Positions 20,999-29,295 of a stretch of DNA of 64,000 bases are shown here, one piece after another. The stretch is from the NCBI RefSeq assembly GCF_001463765.1, contig NZ_BBWK01000042.1:1-64000 (forward strand), read 5' to 3'. The notes beneath the pieces were generated by a model, which had not been told where the DNA came from, did not search any database, and was given only the letters and a program-made list of their open reading frames with translations. The DNA comes from Aureimonas sp. AU4 (GTDB lineage: Bacteria > Pseudomonadota > Alphaproteobacteria > Rhizobiales > Rhizobiaceae). A program made the position numbers and the translations under genes. Numbering within the stretch: position 1 is the stretch's first letter; each line of letters opens with the position of its first letter.

Positions 20999-22017
20999 CG
21001 GAAGCGCACGCCCAGATAGGTCCGGTCGTCGGTCATGACGCCGGCCGTGGTGCCCTTGGTGCTGAGATAGCTGCCGAGTTTGTCGGGGTCGGCCGCCTCC
21101 ACGTCCCGGAACGCCGCCTCCCAGGCCGCGATGCCGAAGCCGTCACCCGGTTTGAAGTATCCGTCCGAGAAGAGCTCCAGCGTCTCGACATCGCGGGCCG
21201 GCCAGACGCGATGGTCGATGAAGGCGGCCGGGACCTCGAAGCCGTCGAGGCAGCCGTAGCCCAGCATCCGCTCGGTCGTGTTCACGAAGTCGCCCTGACC
21301 GTGGGTGATGCCGCGCCGCACGAGCTCCTCCAGCTCCCATTGCGGCGCATCCGGCAGATGGGCGCGGCAGGCCTCGAGCGCGCGCGCCTCGATCTCGCCG
21401 AGGAGGTCGGCCTCAGCGCCGAGCGGGCCGGGGGAGGGCGGGCGCGTGCCATGCCATGTCAGGAAGGCCGACAGCTCGGCGCAGCGCTCGCGCGCAATGC
21501 CGCGCTCGGCCAGAAGGGTCCAGGCCTCGCGCCGCAGGATGCCGGTCACGTCGTCGAGAGGCTTGAGCGACTGGATGATCTCGCCGCCGTTGACGCGCAA
21601 TCCGCTGTCGCCGACCGCGATCATCTCGAACCGGTCCTCGAACTGCAGGACGGCCATGACGGTGCAACTGGCGCGCAGGCTCGCGTCGTCGCTCGCCTTG
21701 TCCAGGGAACCGGTCTCCACGTAGCCTGCCCGCAGGCTGGCGGTCAGGAACCGGATGAAGCTTTCCGGTCCGCTGTAGCGCAGCTCGGCGGGCGCGGCCC
21801 GATCCGTCTGCGCGATCAGGAAGCGCTCGGTGGCGGCCTTCACCCGGCGCGAGGCGAAGCGGCCCGACAGCATGCCGTCGTAGCGCGTGCCGTTGCGGTC
21901 GGTCACGCCGTCGATCACCGCGTAGCCGGCACCCTCCACGGCGACGAAGCTGTCCTCGTTGGTCTCGGGATGGTCGAGGCGCTTGCCGCGCGAGAAAGCT
22001 TCGAGGTGCGTCATCAC
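20995..22017 (-). CDS. PP2C-fold phosphatase in an ABC-importer operon
   Basis: A 340-aa cytoplasmic protein without a signal peptide. The PP2C metal motifs can be followed in order: NEDSFV (about 20-25), VIDGVTD (35-41), the VAVGDSGLRVN strand, LFSDGYF in the C-terminal third, and DDRTYLGVRF at the end. The central part contains an insertion (TWHGTRPPSPG...) unlike regulatory PP2C proteins. It lies between a binding-protein gene and a DeoR repressor, so it may dephosphorylate the imported phospho-compound or control the system by protein dephosphorylation. No partner kinase is nearby. Confidence 0.75.
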   Translation of the reverse strand: MMTHLEAFSRGKRLDHPETNEDSFVAVEGAGYAVIDGVTDRNGTRYDGMLSGRFASRRVKAATERFLIAQTDRAAPAELRYSGPESFIRFLTASLRAGYVETGSLDKASDDASLRASCTVMAVLQFEDRFEMIAVGDSGLRVNGGEIIQSLKPLDDVTGILRREAWTLLAERGIARERCAELSAFLTWHGTRPPSPGPLGAEADLLGEIEARALEACRAHLPDAPQWELEELVRRGITHGQGDFVNTTERMLGYGCLDGFEVPAAFIDHRVWPARDVETLELFSDGYFKPGDGFGIAAWEAAFRDVEAADPDKLGSYLSTKGTTAGVMTDDRTYLGVRFR

Positions 22018-22047
22018 AAGGCCATGCGGGAGGGGCGTCGAGGTCGC

Positions 22048-22077
22048 GCCCCGGCAGCGGGCAGGTGCCGCCGGGGC
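22048..22077 (-). terminator. Intercistronic hairpin after the binding-protein gene
   Basis: GCCCCGGC (22048-22055) and GCCGGGGC (22070-22077) form a perfect 8-bp GC stem with a 14-nt loop. It lies between the stop of the binding-protein gene and the start of the phosphatase gene. No T-run follows, so partial termination or 3'-end protection is more likely than full termination. Confidence 0.5.
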
Positions 22078-22105
22078 CTTGAGTTGAGAGGCGGCGGCCG
22101 GAGCG

Positions 22106-23092
22106 CTACTCGCCGATCGCCTGGCGCCACTTGGCGAGCACCGCGTCGGCGCCGCCGAAGTCCTGGAGCGGCTTGACCTTGACGAGCTTGAGCTCGGTCA
22201 GGGCCGGCGTGCCCTGCGGTCCCGAAACGTCGGTGCGCACCGAGCGGCGGCCGATATCCTGGACGAGGCGTTCCTGCGTCGCCTTCGACATCGCCCAGTC
22301 GATGAAGACGCGGCCGTTGTCGGTGTTGGGGCCGCCCTTGACGAGGGCGATGCCGTCGGGGGTCGTCGCCGTGCCGTCCTCGAGATGGACGATCTCCATC
22401 GGCGCGCCGCCGCGCACGTATTCCAGCGCGTTGTCCTCCAGCATCAGGCCGAGGCTCGTCTCGCCATCGGCCACGAAGCGCGGCACGGCGCCCGACGAGT
22501 CGGTGAACACGAAGTTCTTGGCGATCTGCCCGTATTCGTCCCAACCCTTGTCGCCGAAGACGGTGAGCACGGTCTGGAGCTGCTGCATGGCCGAGCCGGA
22601 GCCGTCGGCGCGGGCCGAGGCGATCTGGCCCTTCCACTTCGGGTCGGCGAGCGCGGCCCAGGTCCGGGGCGCGCCGTCCATCGGCTGCATCTCGGTGTTG
22701 ACGGCCAGGACGTAGACGACCGCCGTGTAGGGGGTCCAGGCCGGGCTTTCGATGAACTGCGGGTCGACCTTGTCCATCTCCTTGGGCCGATAGGGCTCGA
22801 GAAGGTCGGCATATTCGGTGAGCTGGCTGCCGGTGACGCTCCAGATCACGTCGGCGGCGGGCTTGCCGCTTTCCGCGCGCACCCGGCGGGCGATGTCGCT
22901 CGAGCCGAGCTTGACCACCTCGGCGCGGATGCCGGTTTCCTTTTCGAACATCGGCAGGAGCGTGTCGACGATCGAGGCCTTGTGCGCGGTGTAGACGACG
23001 ACCGACTTGTCCTGCGCGAGCGTCGGCACGGCAAAGACGCCGGACAGAGCCGCGCCCAGGATTGCGCCCAAGATTGTGCGTCTTCGAAACAT
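22106..23092 (-). CDS. ABC transporter substrate-binding protein, iron/2-AEP type (family 1)
   Basis: A 328-aa periplasmic protein. The signal peptide spans residues 1-26 (ending VPTLAQ). The mature start is DKSVVVYTAHKASIVDTLLPMFEKETGI, as in ferric-ion and phosphonate-type binding proteins. The conserved paired Tyr iron-binding motif is not evident, which argues against ferric ion. Divergent ATPase and fused-permease genes complete the importer. Context (PP2C phosphatase, DeoR, ugp, Na/Pi symporter) favours an organophosphate or phosphonate ligand. This is an inference. Confidence 0.85.
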   Translation of the reverse strand: MFRRRTILGAILGAALSGVFAVPTLAQDKSVVVYTAHKASIVDTLLPMFEKETGIRAEVVKLGSSDIARRVRAESGKPAADVIWSVTGSQLTEYADLLEPYRPKEMDKVDPQFIESPAWTPYTAVVYVLAVNTEMQPMDGAPRTWAALADPKWKGQIASARADGSGSAMQQLQTVLTVFGDKGWDEYGQIAKNFVFTDSSGAVPRFVADGETSLGLMLEDNALEYVRGGAPMEIVHLEDGTATTPDGIALVKGGPNTDNGRVFIDWAMSKATQERLVQDIGRRSVRTDVSGPQGTPALTELKLVKVKPLQDFGGADAVLAKWRQAIGE

Positions 23093-23105
23093 GGTTCCTC
23101 CCGTG

Positions 23106-23125
23106 AATGTTCGAAGTCAAATATC
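23106..23125. promoter_or_regulatory. Candidate DeoR/GlpR-type operator close to the binding-protein gene
   Basis: The site begins AATGTTCGA and continues with a degenerate second arm ending in CAAATAT. Set against the E. coli GlpR consensus that I recall, about 15 of 20 positions fit. It ends 14 bp before the start of the binding-protein gene, so occupancy would hinder that promoter or its leader. Confidence 0.45.
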
Positions 23126-23153
23126 CTTGGGTTCGATTGTTGTCTCAACGCCA

Positions 23154-23171
23154 TTCATGTTGCAACATGAA
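23154..23171. promoter_or_regulatory. Perfect 18-bp palindrome between the divergent importer genes
   Basis: TTCATGTTGCAACATGAA is perfectly self-complementary and lies midway between the binding-protein gene and the ATPase gene. The core ATGTTGCAACAT resembles the inverted ATGTT/AACAT arms typical of DeoR-family operators. It is the best operator candidate in the window on symmetry alone. Confidence 0.6.
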
Positions 23172-23176
23172 AATAT

Positions 23177-23196
23177 AAGCGGCGTTTACGAACATG
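23177..23196. promoter_or_regulatory. Third candidate operator, before the ATPase gene
   Basis: CGAACAT (23189-23195) is the reverse complement of the ATGTTCG heptamer at 23107-23113. It lies 31 bp before the ATPase start. The left arm is weak. Together with the two sites above it gives an array of three sites in about 90 bp. Confidence 0.4.
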
Positions 23197-23226
23197 TGCG
23201 GCGCTGTCCGGGGAGGGGATCGGCCG

Positions 23227-24303
23227 ATGGCGTACTTGCAGGTTCGAAACGCGACCAAGACGTTTGCGGGCGGCATGACGGCGCTGCGCGGCGTCTCGCT
23301 CGACGTCCGGCGCGGCGAGTTCTTCACCCTTCTGGGCCCGAGCGGCTGCGGAAAGACAACGCTCCTGCGCGCCATCGCGGGATTCAACCCGCTGACGTCG
23401 GGCACCATCGCGGTGGACGGCACCGACCTCACCAGCGTGCCTCCGCACAAGCGCGACATCGGCATGGTCTTCCAGGACTACGCCGTCTTCCCGCACCTGT
23501 CGGTCTTCGACAACGTCGCCTTCGGCCTGAAGCCGCGCAAGGTTCCCGCCGCCGAGGTGGCGCGCCGCGTTCCCGAGGCGCTGGAGGCCGTGCGGCTCGC
23601 CGCGTTGGCCGACCGCCTGCCCGCCGCCATGTCGGGCGGCCAGCAGCAGCGCATCGGCCTGGCGCGCGCCATGGTGATCAATCCCCGTCTTCTCCTGATG
23701 GACGAGCCCCTGTCGAACCTCGACGCCAAGCTGCGCATCGAGTTGCGCGAGGAGATCCGGGACATCCAGCAGAAGGTCGGCATCGCGACGATCTACGTCA
23801 CGCACGACCAGGAGGAGGCGCTCGCCATCTCCGACCGGATCTGCGTCATGAGCAACGGCCATGTCGAGCAGGTCGGAAGCCCCGAAGCGATCTACGGCGA
23901 TCCGCAGACCCTTTTCGTCGCGCGCTTCGTCGGCACCCTGAACGAGCTCGAGCGAGGGCAGGCGCTGACCGATCTCCTGCGGCGGCTCGAGCTGGATCGC
24001 GCGGACGGCCCCGGCATCAACTGGGCGATCCGCCCCGAGGACATGCGCCTGGTTCCGCCCGGCGGGGCGCGCGAGGCAGGCGCGGCCACCCTTGAGGGCA
24101 CGGTCTCGAAATGCACCTATCTCGGCCGCGAGGCGCATCTGCATCTGCGGACCGACGCGGGCGACCTGATCGTCCACGTCGTGAACCCGTCGCGCGTCGC
24201 GATTCCGGCAGCCGGCACGAATGTCGCGGTGGCGCTGCTGCGCGGGGCGCTGATGGGCTTCGACGCGGAAGGGCGTCGCGTCGCGGCTTCGGGGGCGGCG
24301 TGA
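23227..24303 (+). CDS. ABC transporter ATPase, PotA/FbpC type
   Basis: A 358-aa ATPase. The ATG at 23227 is preferred over an in-frame start 33 bp upstream because GGGAGGGG lies 6 bp before it. Walker A is GPSGCGKT (37-44), signature MSGGQQQRIGLARAMV, Walker [17 protein letters not shown]-loop YVTHDQEEA. A C-terminal TOBE-type domain begins near 260. It overlaps the permease gene by one base or more and powers the importer whose binding protein is divergent. Confidence 0.92.
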   Translation: MAYLQVRNATKTFAGGMTALRGVSLDVRRGEFFTLLGPSGCGKTTLLRAIAGFNPLTSGTIAVDGTDLTSVPPHKRDIGMVFQDYAVFPHLSVFDNVAFGLKPRKVPAAEVARRVPEALEAVRLAALADRLPAAMSGGQQQRIGLARAMVINPRLLLMDEPLSNLDAKLRIELREEIRDIQQKVGIATIYVTHDQEEALAISDRICVMSNGHVEQVGSPEAIYGDPQTLFVARFVGTLNELERGQALTDLLRRLELDRADGPGINWAIRPEDMRLVPPGGAREAGAATLEGTVSKCTYLGREAHLHLRTDAGDLIVHVVNPSRVAIPAAGTNVAVALLRGALMGFDAEGRRVAASGAA

Positions 24304-25943
24304 TGGCGCGCCTTACCTTCTGGAACGGCGTCCTCGCCTTCGCCTGGGCGCTGCTCTTCGTTCTCCTTCTGGTTCCCGTCGGCTCGGTCCTCCTGTCGAG
24401 CTTCTTCGACGCCGCCGGCAACCCGACGCTCGCCAACTACGCCGCCGTCCTCACCGAGCCGCGCTTCCAACAGGCCTTCCTGAACACGCTGATCGTCGGC
24501 TTCGGCGGCATGGCCGGCGCGCTCGTGCTCGGCGCGGCCATGGCCTTCTGCCTGTCGCGCTTCCACATCCGGGGCGGGCGCTTCGTCTCGCTGCTCGCGA
24601 TCCTCGCGCTGGTCTCGCCGCCCTTCATCGGCGCCTATTCCTGGATCATCCTGTTCGGCGCGGGCGGCTTGGTGCGAACGGGCCTTCGCGAGGTCGGCAT
24701 CGCGATCCCGACACTCTACGGCGTCTCGGGCATCCTCGCGGTCTTCTCGCTGAAGTTCTACCCTTACGTCTATCTTCTCACCTCGGGCGCGCTGTCCAAC
24801 GTCAACCGTTCGCTCGAGGAGGCGGCCGAGGGCCTCGGCCTCACCCCCTGGCAGCGCACGCTCAAGGTCTCCTTTCCGCTGGTCCTGCCCGCGCTCTCGG
24901 CCGGAAGCCTTCTCGCCCTCATCCACGCCATCGCCGACTTCGGCACGCCGCGCCTTCTCGGGCGCGGCTTCAACGTGCTCGCGACCGAGGCCTTCACGCT
25001 CTACTCGGCCGAGATCGGCTCGAACCTCTCGATGGCGACGACGATCAGTGTCGTGCTCGTCGCCCTGTCGATGATCTTCGTCCTCGCCCAGCGCTACATG
25101 TCGCGGCGCAACGTCTACCACGGCAACATGATCAACAAGCCGGACCGGCGGCAGCTCAGCGGCTGGCGGAACGTCGCCGCGCATGTCCTGGTCTACGTCA
25201 TCGCACTCCTGGGCGCGCTGCCGGCCATCATCGCCGTGATCTACTCCTTCCGCCGCACGAGCGGCCCCGTGTTCCAGCCGGGCTTCGCCCTCCAGAGCTA
25301 CGAGCGCATCGTCTACGGCCTGGGCGACGTCGTCTGGAACTCGCTCTCGTTCTCGGCGGTCGCGGTCGTGCTGATCGTCCTTGCCGGCACGTTGATCGGC
25401 TGCCTCGTGGCGCGCCGCACGACGCTCGGCACCTCCGCGCTCGACGGGGCCATGATGATCCCCTACGTCATGCCGGGCATCGTGATCGGCATCGCCTATA
25501 TCGCGGCCTTCAACACCGGGCCGCTCGTTCTGACCGGCACGGCGGCGATCATCATCCTGTCGATCTTCGTGCGGCGCCTGCCCTACACCGTGCGCACCAC
25601 CGCCACCGCGCTGCGCCAGATCGGCCCGAGTCTGGAGGAGGCGGCCGTCTCGCTCGGCTACAGTCCGTTCCAGGCCTTCCGGCGCATCACCGTTCCTCTT
25701 ATCGCTCCGGGCATCGTGGCGGGCGCGATGCTGAGCTTCGTGACCGCGATCAACGAGCTCTCCTCCTCGCTGGTGCTCTATGTCGGGCGCACCATGACCA
25801 TGCCGGTACGCATCTATCTTCTGATCCTCGACGGCGACTTCGGCACCGCCGCCGCCCTGTCCACGATCCTCCTGGTTGTCAGCGGCACGGCTGTCTACGC
25901 GGCCTTCGTCTTCCTCGGGCGAGACGAGCGCGCGCTGCTGTGA
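24303..25943 (+). CDS. ABC transporter fused permease (two permease units in one chain)
   Basis: A 546-aa membrane protein with about twelve helices and two coupling motifs: EEAAEGLGLTPWQRTLKVSFPLV near 175 and EEAAVSLGYSPFQAFRRITVPLI near 455. It is thus a natural fusion of the two half-permeases, as in FbpB/2-AEP (AepW-like) importers. The start at ATG 24303 overlaps the ATPase stop. A GTG three bases earlier is an alternative. A 200-bp gap follows before the phosphate symporter. Confidence 0.9.
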   Translation: MARLTFWNGVLAFAWALLFVLLLVPVGSVLLSSFFDAAGNPTLANYAAVLTEPRFQQAFLNTLIVGFGGMAGALVLGAAMAFCLSRFHIRGGRFVSLLAILALVSPPFIGAYSWIILFGAGGLVRTGLREVGIAIPTLYGVSGILAVFSLKFYPYVYLLTSGALSNVNRSLEEAAEGLGLTPWQRTLKVSFPLVLPALSAGSLLALIHAIADFGTPRLLGRGFNVLATEAFTLYSAEIGSNLSMATTISVVLVALSMIFVLAQRYMSRRNVYHGNMINKPDRRQLSGWRNVAAHVLVYVIALLGALPAIIAVIYSFRRTSGPVFQPGFALQSYERIVYGLGDVVWNSLSFSAVAVVLIVLAGTLIGCLVARRTTLGTSALDGAMMIPYVMPGIVIGIAYIAAFNTGPLVLTGTAAIIILSIFVRRLPYTVRTTATALRQIGPSLEEAAVSLGYSPFQAFRRITVPLIAPGIVAGAMLSFVTAINELSSSLVLYVGRTMTMPVRIYLLILDGDFGTAAALSTILLVVSGTAVYAAFVFLGRDERALL

Positions 25944-26152
25944 GCGGGGGGCGGGAAGGGCGAACCCCCGGCTTCGCCTTTCCATTCCCGCATTCGTCTG
26001 CAACTCTCGCACCCTTTCCCCGGGTGCCGGTTCTCGGGCCGGGCGACATCGCCTTTCCCGAGCGCTTCCCGCCCCGGGTTCTCGCGCGTGACGGAGCGGC
26101 GGTTCCCCAGTCCGATCATTCGTCGCGTCCCCTGTCCGTTCGTGAAGCCGCC

Positions 26153-27826
26153 ATGCAGTCCGTTCTCGTCATGATCAACCTCGCAGGCGCCGTGGCCCTG
26201 CTCCTGTTCGGCCTGGCGGAGGTGAAGCAAGGCGTGCTCCAGGCCTTCGGCGGGCGGCTGCGGACCATCCTTGCGGCGGGAACGCGGCGCTCCTGGCGCG
26301 CGCTCCTGTCGGGTCTGGGGGCAACCCTGGCGCTGCAGAGCTCGACCGCGACCGGCCTCATGACGGCCTCCTTCGTGGAACGAGGCCTCGTCGATCCCCG
26401 CATGGCGCAGGTCGTGCTGCTCGGCGCCAACATCGGCACGGCGCTGACGGCCTGGATCGTGGCCGCCGGCATCGAGTGGCTCTCGCCGGTCCTGCTTCTC
26501 CTCGGCTTCGCGCTGCGCCGCAACGGCGTCGGTCCGCGCCAGGGGGCGGGCATCGCCTTGATGGGCGTCGGGCTGCTGCTCCTGTCGCTGCATCTGCTCA
26601 GCCTGGCGACCGAGCCGATGCGCGCCTCGCCGGCGCTCGCCGCCTTCATCGAGCTGCTGGACGGTGCGTGGCCGGTCGCGCTCCTTCTGTCGGCCGCGCT
26701 TGCCCTGGCGGCGGCCAGCAGCCTGGCGGTGGTGATTCTTGTCACTGCGCTCGGTGCCGCCGGGATCCTGTCGGACGGCCTCGTCGTGGTTCTGGTGCTG
26801 GGCGCCAACCTCGGCGGCGCGCTTCCGCCGGTCATGGCCACATCGGGCGGCGCGGTCGCGGCCCGCCGCGTCGTTCTCGGCAACCTCGTGGCGCGGGCCT
26901 GCGGCGTCCTGGCGGTGCTGCCGCTGGCGGACCAGGTCGGCGCCGCTCTCGCGAGCCTCGGTCTCGCCGGGCCGAACCTGCCGGTCGACGTCCACCTCCT
27001 GTTCAACCTGGTCCTCGCGCTCGCGGCGTGGCCCCTGGCGGGACCTCTCGCCCGCCTGATGCGGCGTCTCCTGCCCGATGCGCCCGAGGAGCGGAACGCA
27101 CCGAGGTTCCTGGATCCGGACGAGCTGTCCACACCGGTCGTCGCCCTGGCGAGCGCGACGCGCGAGGTGCTCGGCGTCGGCGACCTCGTGGAGAAGATGC
27201 TGTGCGACGTGCGCGACGCCTTCCGGCGCCGGGACCCCACATTCCTGCGCGGCATCGAGCCGCTGGAGAAGGACGTCGACCGGCTGCAGCAGGCGGTGAA
27301 GATCTACATCGCCCGGATCGCCCACGACGAGGCCTCCGACAGGGCGCACGAGCGCTCGGCGGAGATCGTCGATTACGCGATCAACCTCGAGCATATCGGC
27401 GACATCATCGAGAAGGGGCTGGTCCACGAGATCGGCAAGATGGTGGCCTTCGATCTTCGCTTCTCCGAGGAGGGCTTCCGCGAACTCGACAGCTTCATGG
27501 AAACGACGATCGAGAACCTGCGCATGGCGCAGACCATCTTCGTCACCCGCGACCTCGACCTGTCCCGCCGGCTGATGGACGCCAAGCTGACGGTCCGGCA
27601 GATCGAGAAGCGCTCGGCCGTGCGCCACTTCCAGCGGCTGCGCGAGAACCGGCGCGCCAGCATCGAGACCAGTTCGCTCCACCTCGACATCCTGCGCGAC
27701 CTCAAGCGCATCAACGCCCATATCGCCTCGGTCGCCCACCCCATCATGGACGCCGAGGGACTGCTTGTGGAAAGCCGCGTCCGCAAGGAGGCGGACGGCC
27801 TGCCACAGGACCCGGTGTCGGTCTGA
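26153..27826 (+). CDS. Na+/phosphate symporter, NptA family, with PhoU-like C-terminal domain
   Basis: A 557-aa protein. The first Na/Pi repeat carries the signature ALQSSTATGLMTASFVERG near 60-78. The second inverted repeat has AAASSLAVVILVTALG near 185-200, where the usual QSS is less conserved. About eight to nine helices end near residue 300. A cytoplasmic helical PhoU-like region follows (ATREVLGVGDLVEKML... to the end). It likely imports inorganic phosphate with sodium. The ATG at 26153 begins the first helix. The upstream frame extension lacks any family match. It fits the phosphate theme of the block. Confidence 0.88.
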   Translation: MQSVLVMINLAGAVALLLFGLAEVKQGVLQAFGGRLRTILAAGTRRSWRALLSGLGATLALQSSTATGLMTASFVERGLVDPRMAQVVLLGANIGTALTAWIVAAGIEWLSPVLLLLGFALRRNGVGPRQGAGIALMGVGLLLLSLHLLSLATEPMRASPALAAFIELLDGAWPVALLLSAALALAAASSLAVVILVTALGAAGILSDGLVVVLVLGANLGGALPPVMATSGGAVAARRVVLGNLVARACGVLAVLPLADQVGAALASLGLAGPNLPVDVHLLFNLVLALAAWPLAGPLARLMRRLLPDAPEERNAPRFLDPDELSTPVVALASATREVLGVGDLVEKMLCDVRDAFRRRDPTFLRGIEPLEKDVDRLQQAVKIYIARIAHDEASDRAHERSAEIVDYAINLEHIGDIIEKGLVHEIGKMVAFDLRFSEEGFRELDSFMETTIENLRMAQTIFVTRDLDLSRRLMDAKLTVRQIEKRSAVRHFQRLRENRRASIETSSLHLDILRDLKRINAHIASVAHPIMDAEGLLVESRVRKEADGLPQDPVSV

Positions 27827-27838
27827 GGACCGAGGCCG

Positions 27839-28270
27839 CTACGGGAAGAGCCGGTGCGCTTCCCATTCGCCATGCGCGACAGGGGTCGTCGAGACCAGCT
27901 CATAGCGCAGCGTCTCGACATGGAGGCGGTCCGGCGTCACCGAGCAGCGGAAGCGCAGCTTGAACCACTCGCCCTTGTTGCGAAAGGCCGCGCCGCTGGC
28001 CTTGACCGTCCGGTCGGCGATCCTGCCGCGCGAAAAGGCGTCCAGCACGACCCGGTCGACCCGCCGAAAGGTCGTCTCGCTGGCGATGCGCGCCTCGAGC
28101 TTCAGGAAGCAGACCTGAATCATGCGGTCGATGGGCGCAAGCTGCTTCATCTCCGCCGTCTCGCGCGCCGACAGCGCATGGGCGGGTGTCACAAGGAGCG
28201 GCGCGAGCAGGCCGATCGCAGCCGCGCTCCGGCGCATCGCGCCGGCTCGGGGGATAAGGGCTTTCGTCAT
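27839..28270 (-). CDS. DUF930-family secreted protein
   Basis: A 143-aa protein with signal peptide MTKALIPRAGAMRRSAAAIGLL... cleaved near AHA-LSA. An internal Met at residue 12 could also start it. The mature part contains a Cys pair (IQVCFLKLEA and FRCSVTPD) and the block GAAFRNKGEWFKLRF, which I recognise from the DUF930 family of Hyphomicrobiales. Function is unknown. It is likely periplasmic. It is convergent with the symporter, 12 bp apart. Confidence 0.7.
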   Translation of the reverse strand: MTKALIPRAGAMRRSAAAIGLLAPLLVTPAHALSARETAEMKQLAPIDRMIQVCFLKLEARIASETTFRRVDRVVLDAFSRGRIADRTVKASGAAFRNKGEWFKLRFRCSVTPDRLHVETLRYELVSTTPVAHGEWEAHRLFP

Positions 28271-28763
28271 CGGGAACTGATAAGGGCTGCGAAACGATTT
28301 CGCTACCCTTGTATCGCCTGGCGAAGGCCTCGGCCCGATCCTTGCAACTTCTGCCGGACGCCGCGGGGGCGAGCGGCCTGCGTCGCCAGGACGGCGGCGG
28401 CCGGATCGGCGGGGAAAGGCAGCTTCGGGATCCCGGTTCCGACAGTCGGGTCCAGTCGGTTGCCGCCTGATCGGGGCGTCCTTCCGCTTCGCCGCAGCGT
28501 GCGGTCGAGGAGAGGCGGCATCTCGCGCCGTTTCCGCACGGCGGCGGCTTCGTGCCCTAGCGCGACGAGACGGCGGCATGGAGAGCGCGCAGGACGACGT
28601 GGGGCGGGCAGCGAAGCGCCGCGCCGTTTCCACCATGCAATCGCCCGGTCGCCGGGCGGCGCGGACAGCGGCGCAATGCCGTCCCGCCCGTGCTAGTCTG
28701 GGCCGAACGCCGTCGCGCAAGGCGTCGAAGGCGTTGCCGACAGCTGGAACCGGAAGCGTCCCC
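28271..28763. other. Gene-free stretch, 493 bp
   Basis: No frame here has a plausible start, ribosome-binding site and family match. It holds the divergent promoters of the DUF930 gene and the 81-aa gene, and the dyad described at 28282-28310. Several GC-rich open frames pass through but look like composition artefacts. Confidence 0.5.
28282..28310. promoter_or_regulatory. 29-bp dyad upstream of the DUF930 gene
   Basis: AAGGG and CCCTT flank the inner arms GCGAAA and TTTCGC around a CGA centre. All arms share the same axis (28296). The dyad ends 12 bp before the ATG at 28270, so it is either an operator or a leader hairpin. Confidence 0.45.
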
Positions 28764-29009
28764 ATGCCCGCCAAGACCCTCTTCATCGTGCAACTGTTCG
28801 AGCGCAGCGGAAAGCGGCTGATCGGCGGCCGGGCTCTCGACTTCCGCACGGCCGACGAGGCGGTGGCGCGGGCCGAGCGGGCCGCCTCGACGGCGGTCGG
28901 CGTGGTGGCCCTCCAGCACTCGATCGATACCGACACGGGCGAGGTTCTGGAGGAGCCGATCGTGCTGAGCCGGTTCGGCGAGGTGCCGGCCGAGTTCCGC
29001 GAGGAATGA
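28764..29009 (+). CDS. Small conserved-looking hypothetical protein (81 aa)
   Basis: An 81-aa protein starting MPAKTLFIVQLFERSGKRLIGG. It has an alternating beta-strand pattern, an Ala-rich helix (DEAVARAERAAS), then a second sheet with VALQHSIDTDTGEVLEEP. The look is a small alpha/beta domain with no membrane segment or signal. Codon usage is typical of the neighbours (GC-rich third positions). I do not recognise a named family, and the context gives no clue. Confidence 0.6.
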   Translation: MPAKTLFIVQLFERSGKRLIGGRALDFRTADEAVARAERAASTAVGVVALQHSIDTDTGEVLEEPIVLSRFGEVPAEFREE

Positions 29010-29295
29010 CAGCGTCGCGGGTCCTGCGCTCGCGCTTGGGATGACCCCGTCAGCGCGGCGTTCGCGACAGGCGGGTCGCCCCGGGCTTCACCAGCCCCCG
29101 CCGGGGCGGTGGCCGCATGACGGGACGGGAGGCCGGGCGCTCCCCCGGCCGCGGGACGGCTGGGACGCCGCGGACATTCCCGTTGACGGAACGCGAAACA
29201 GCGCGCCGGTTTTCAGCGAATGCGGGCGTCCGGCGATCGGGTGCGAGGGGCGTCATGGCAGGCGCGGACGCGGCCAGGGCCTCCTGCGCTCGGCA

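Noticed and set aside
22106-23092. Ferric-ion binding protein call for the family-1 SBP
   Set aside because: The typical paired Tyr ligands are not evident, and phosphate-related genes surround it.
28303-28539. 78-codon minus-strand frame in the 28.3-28.8 kb gap
   Set aside because: No ribosome-binding site, Arg/Pro-rich composition and no recognisable pattern. It is likely a composition artefact.
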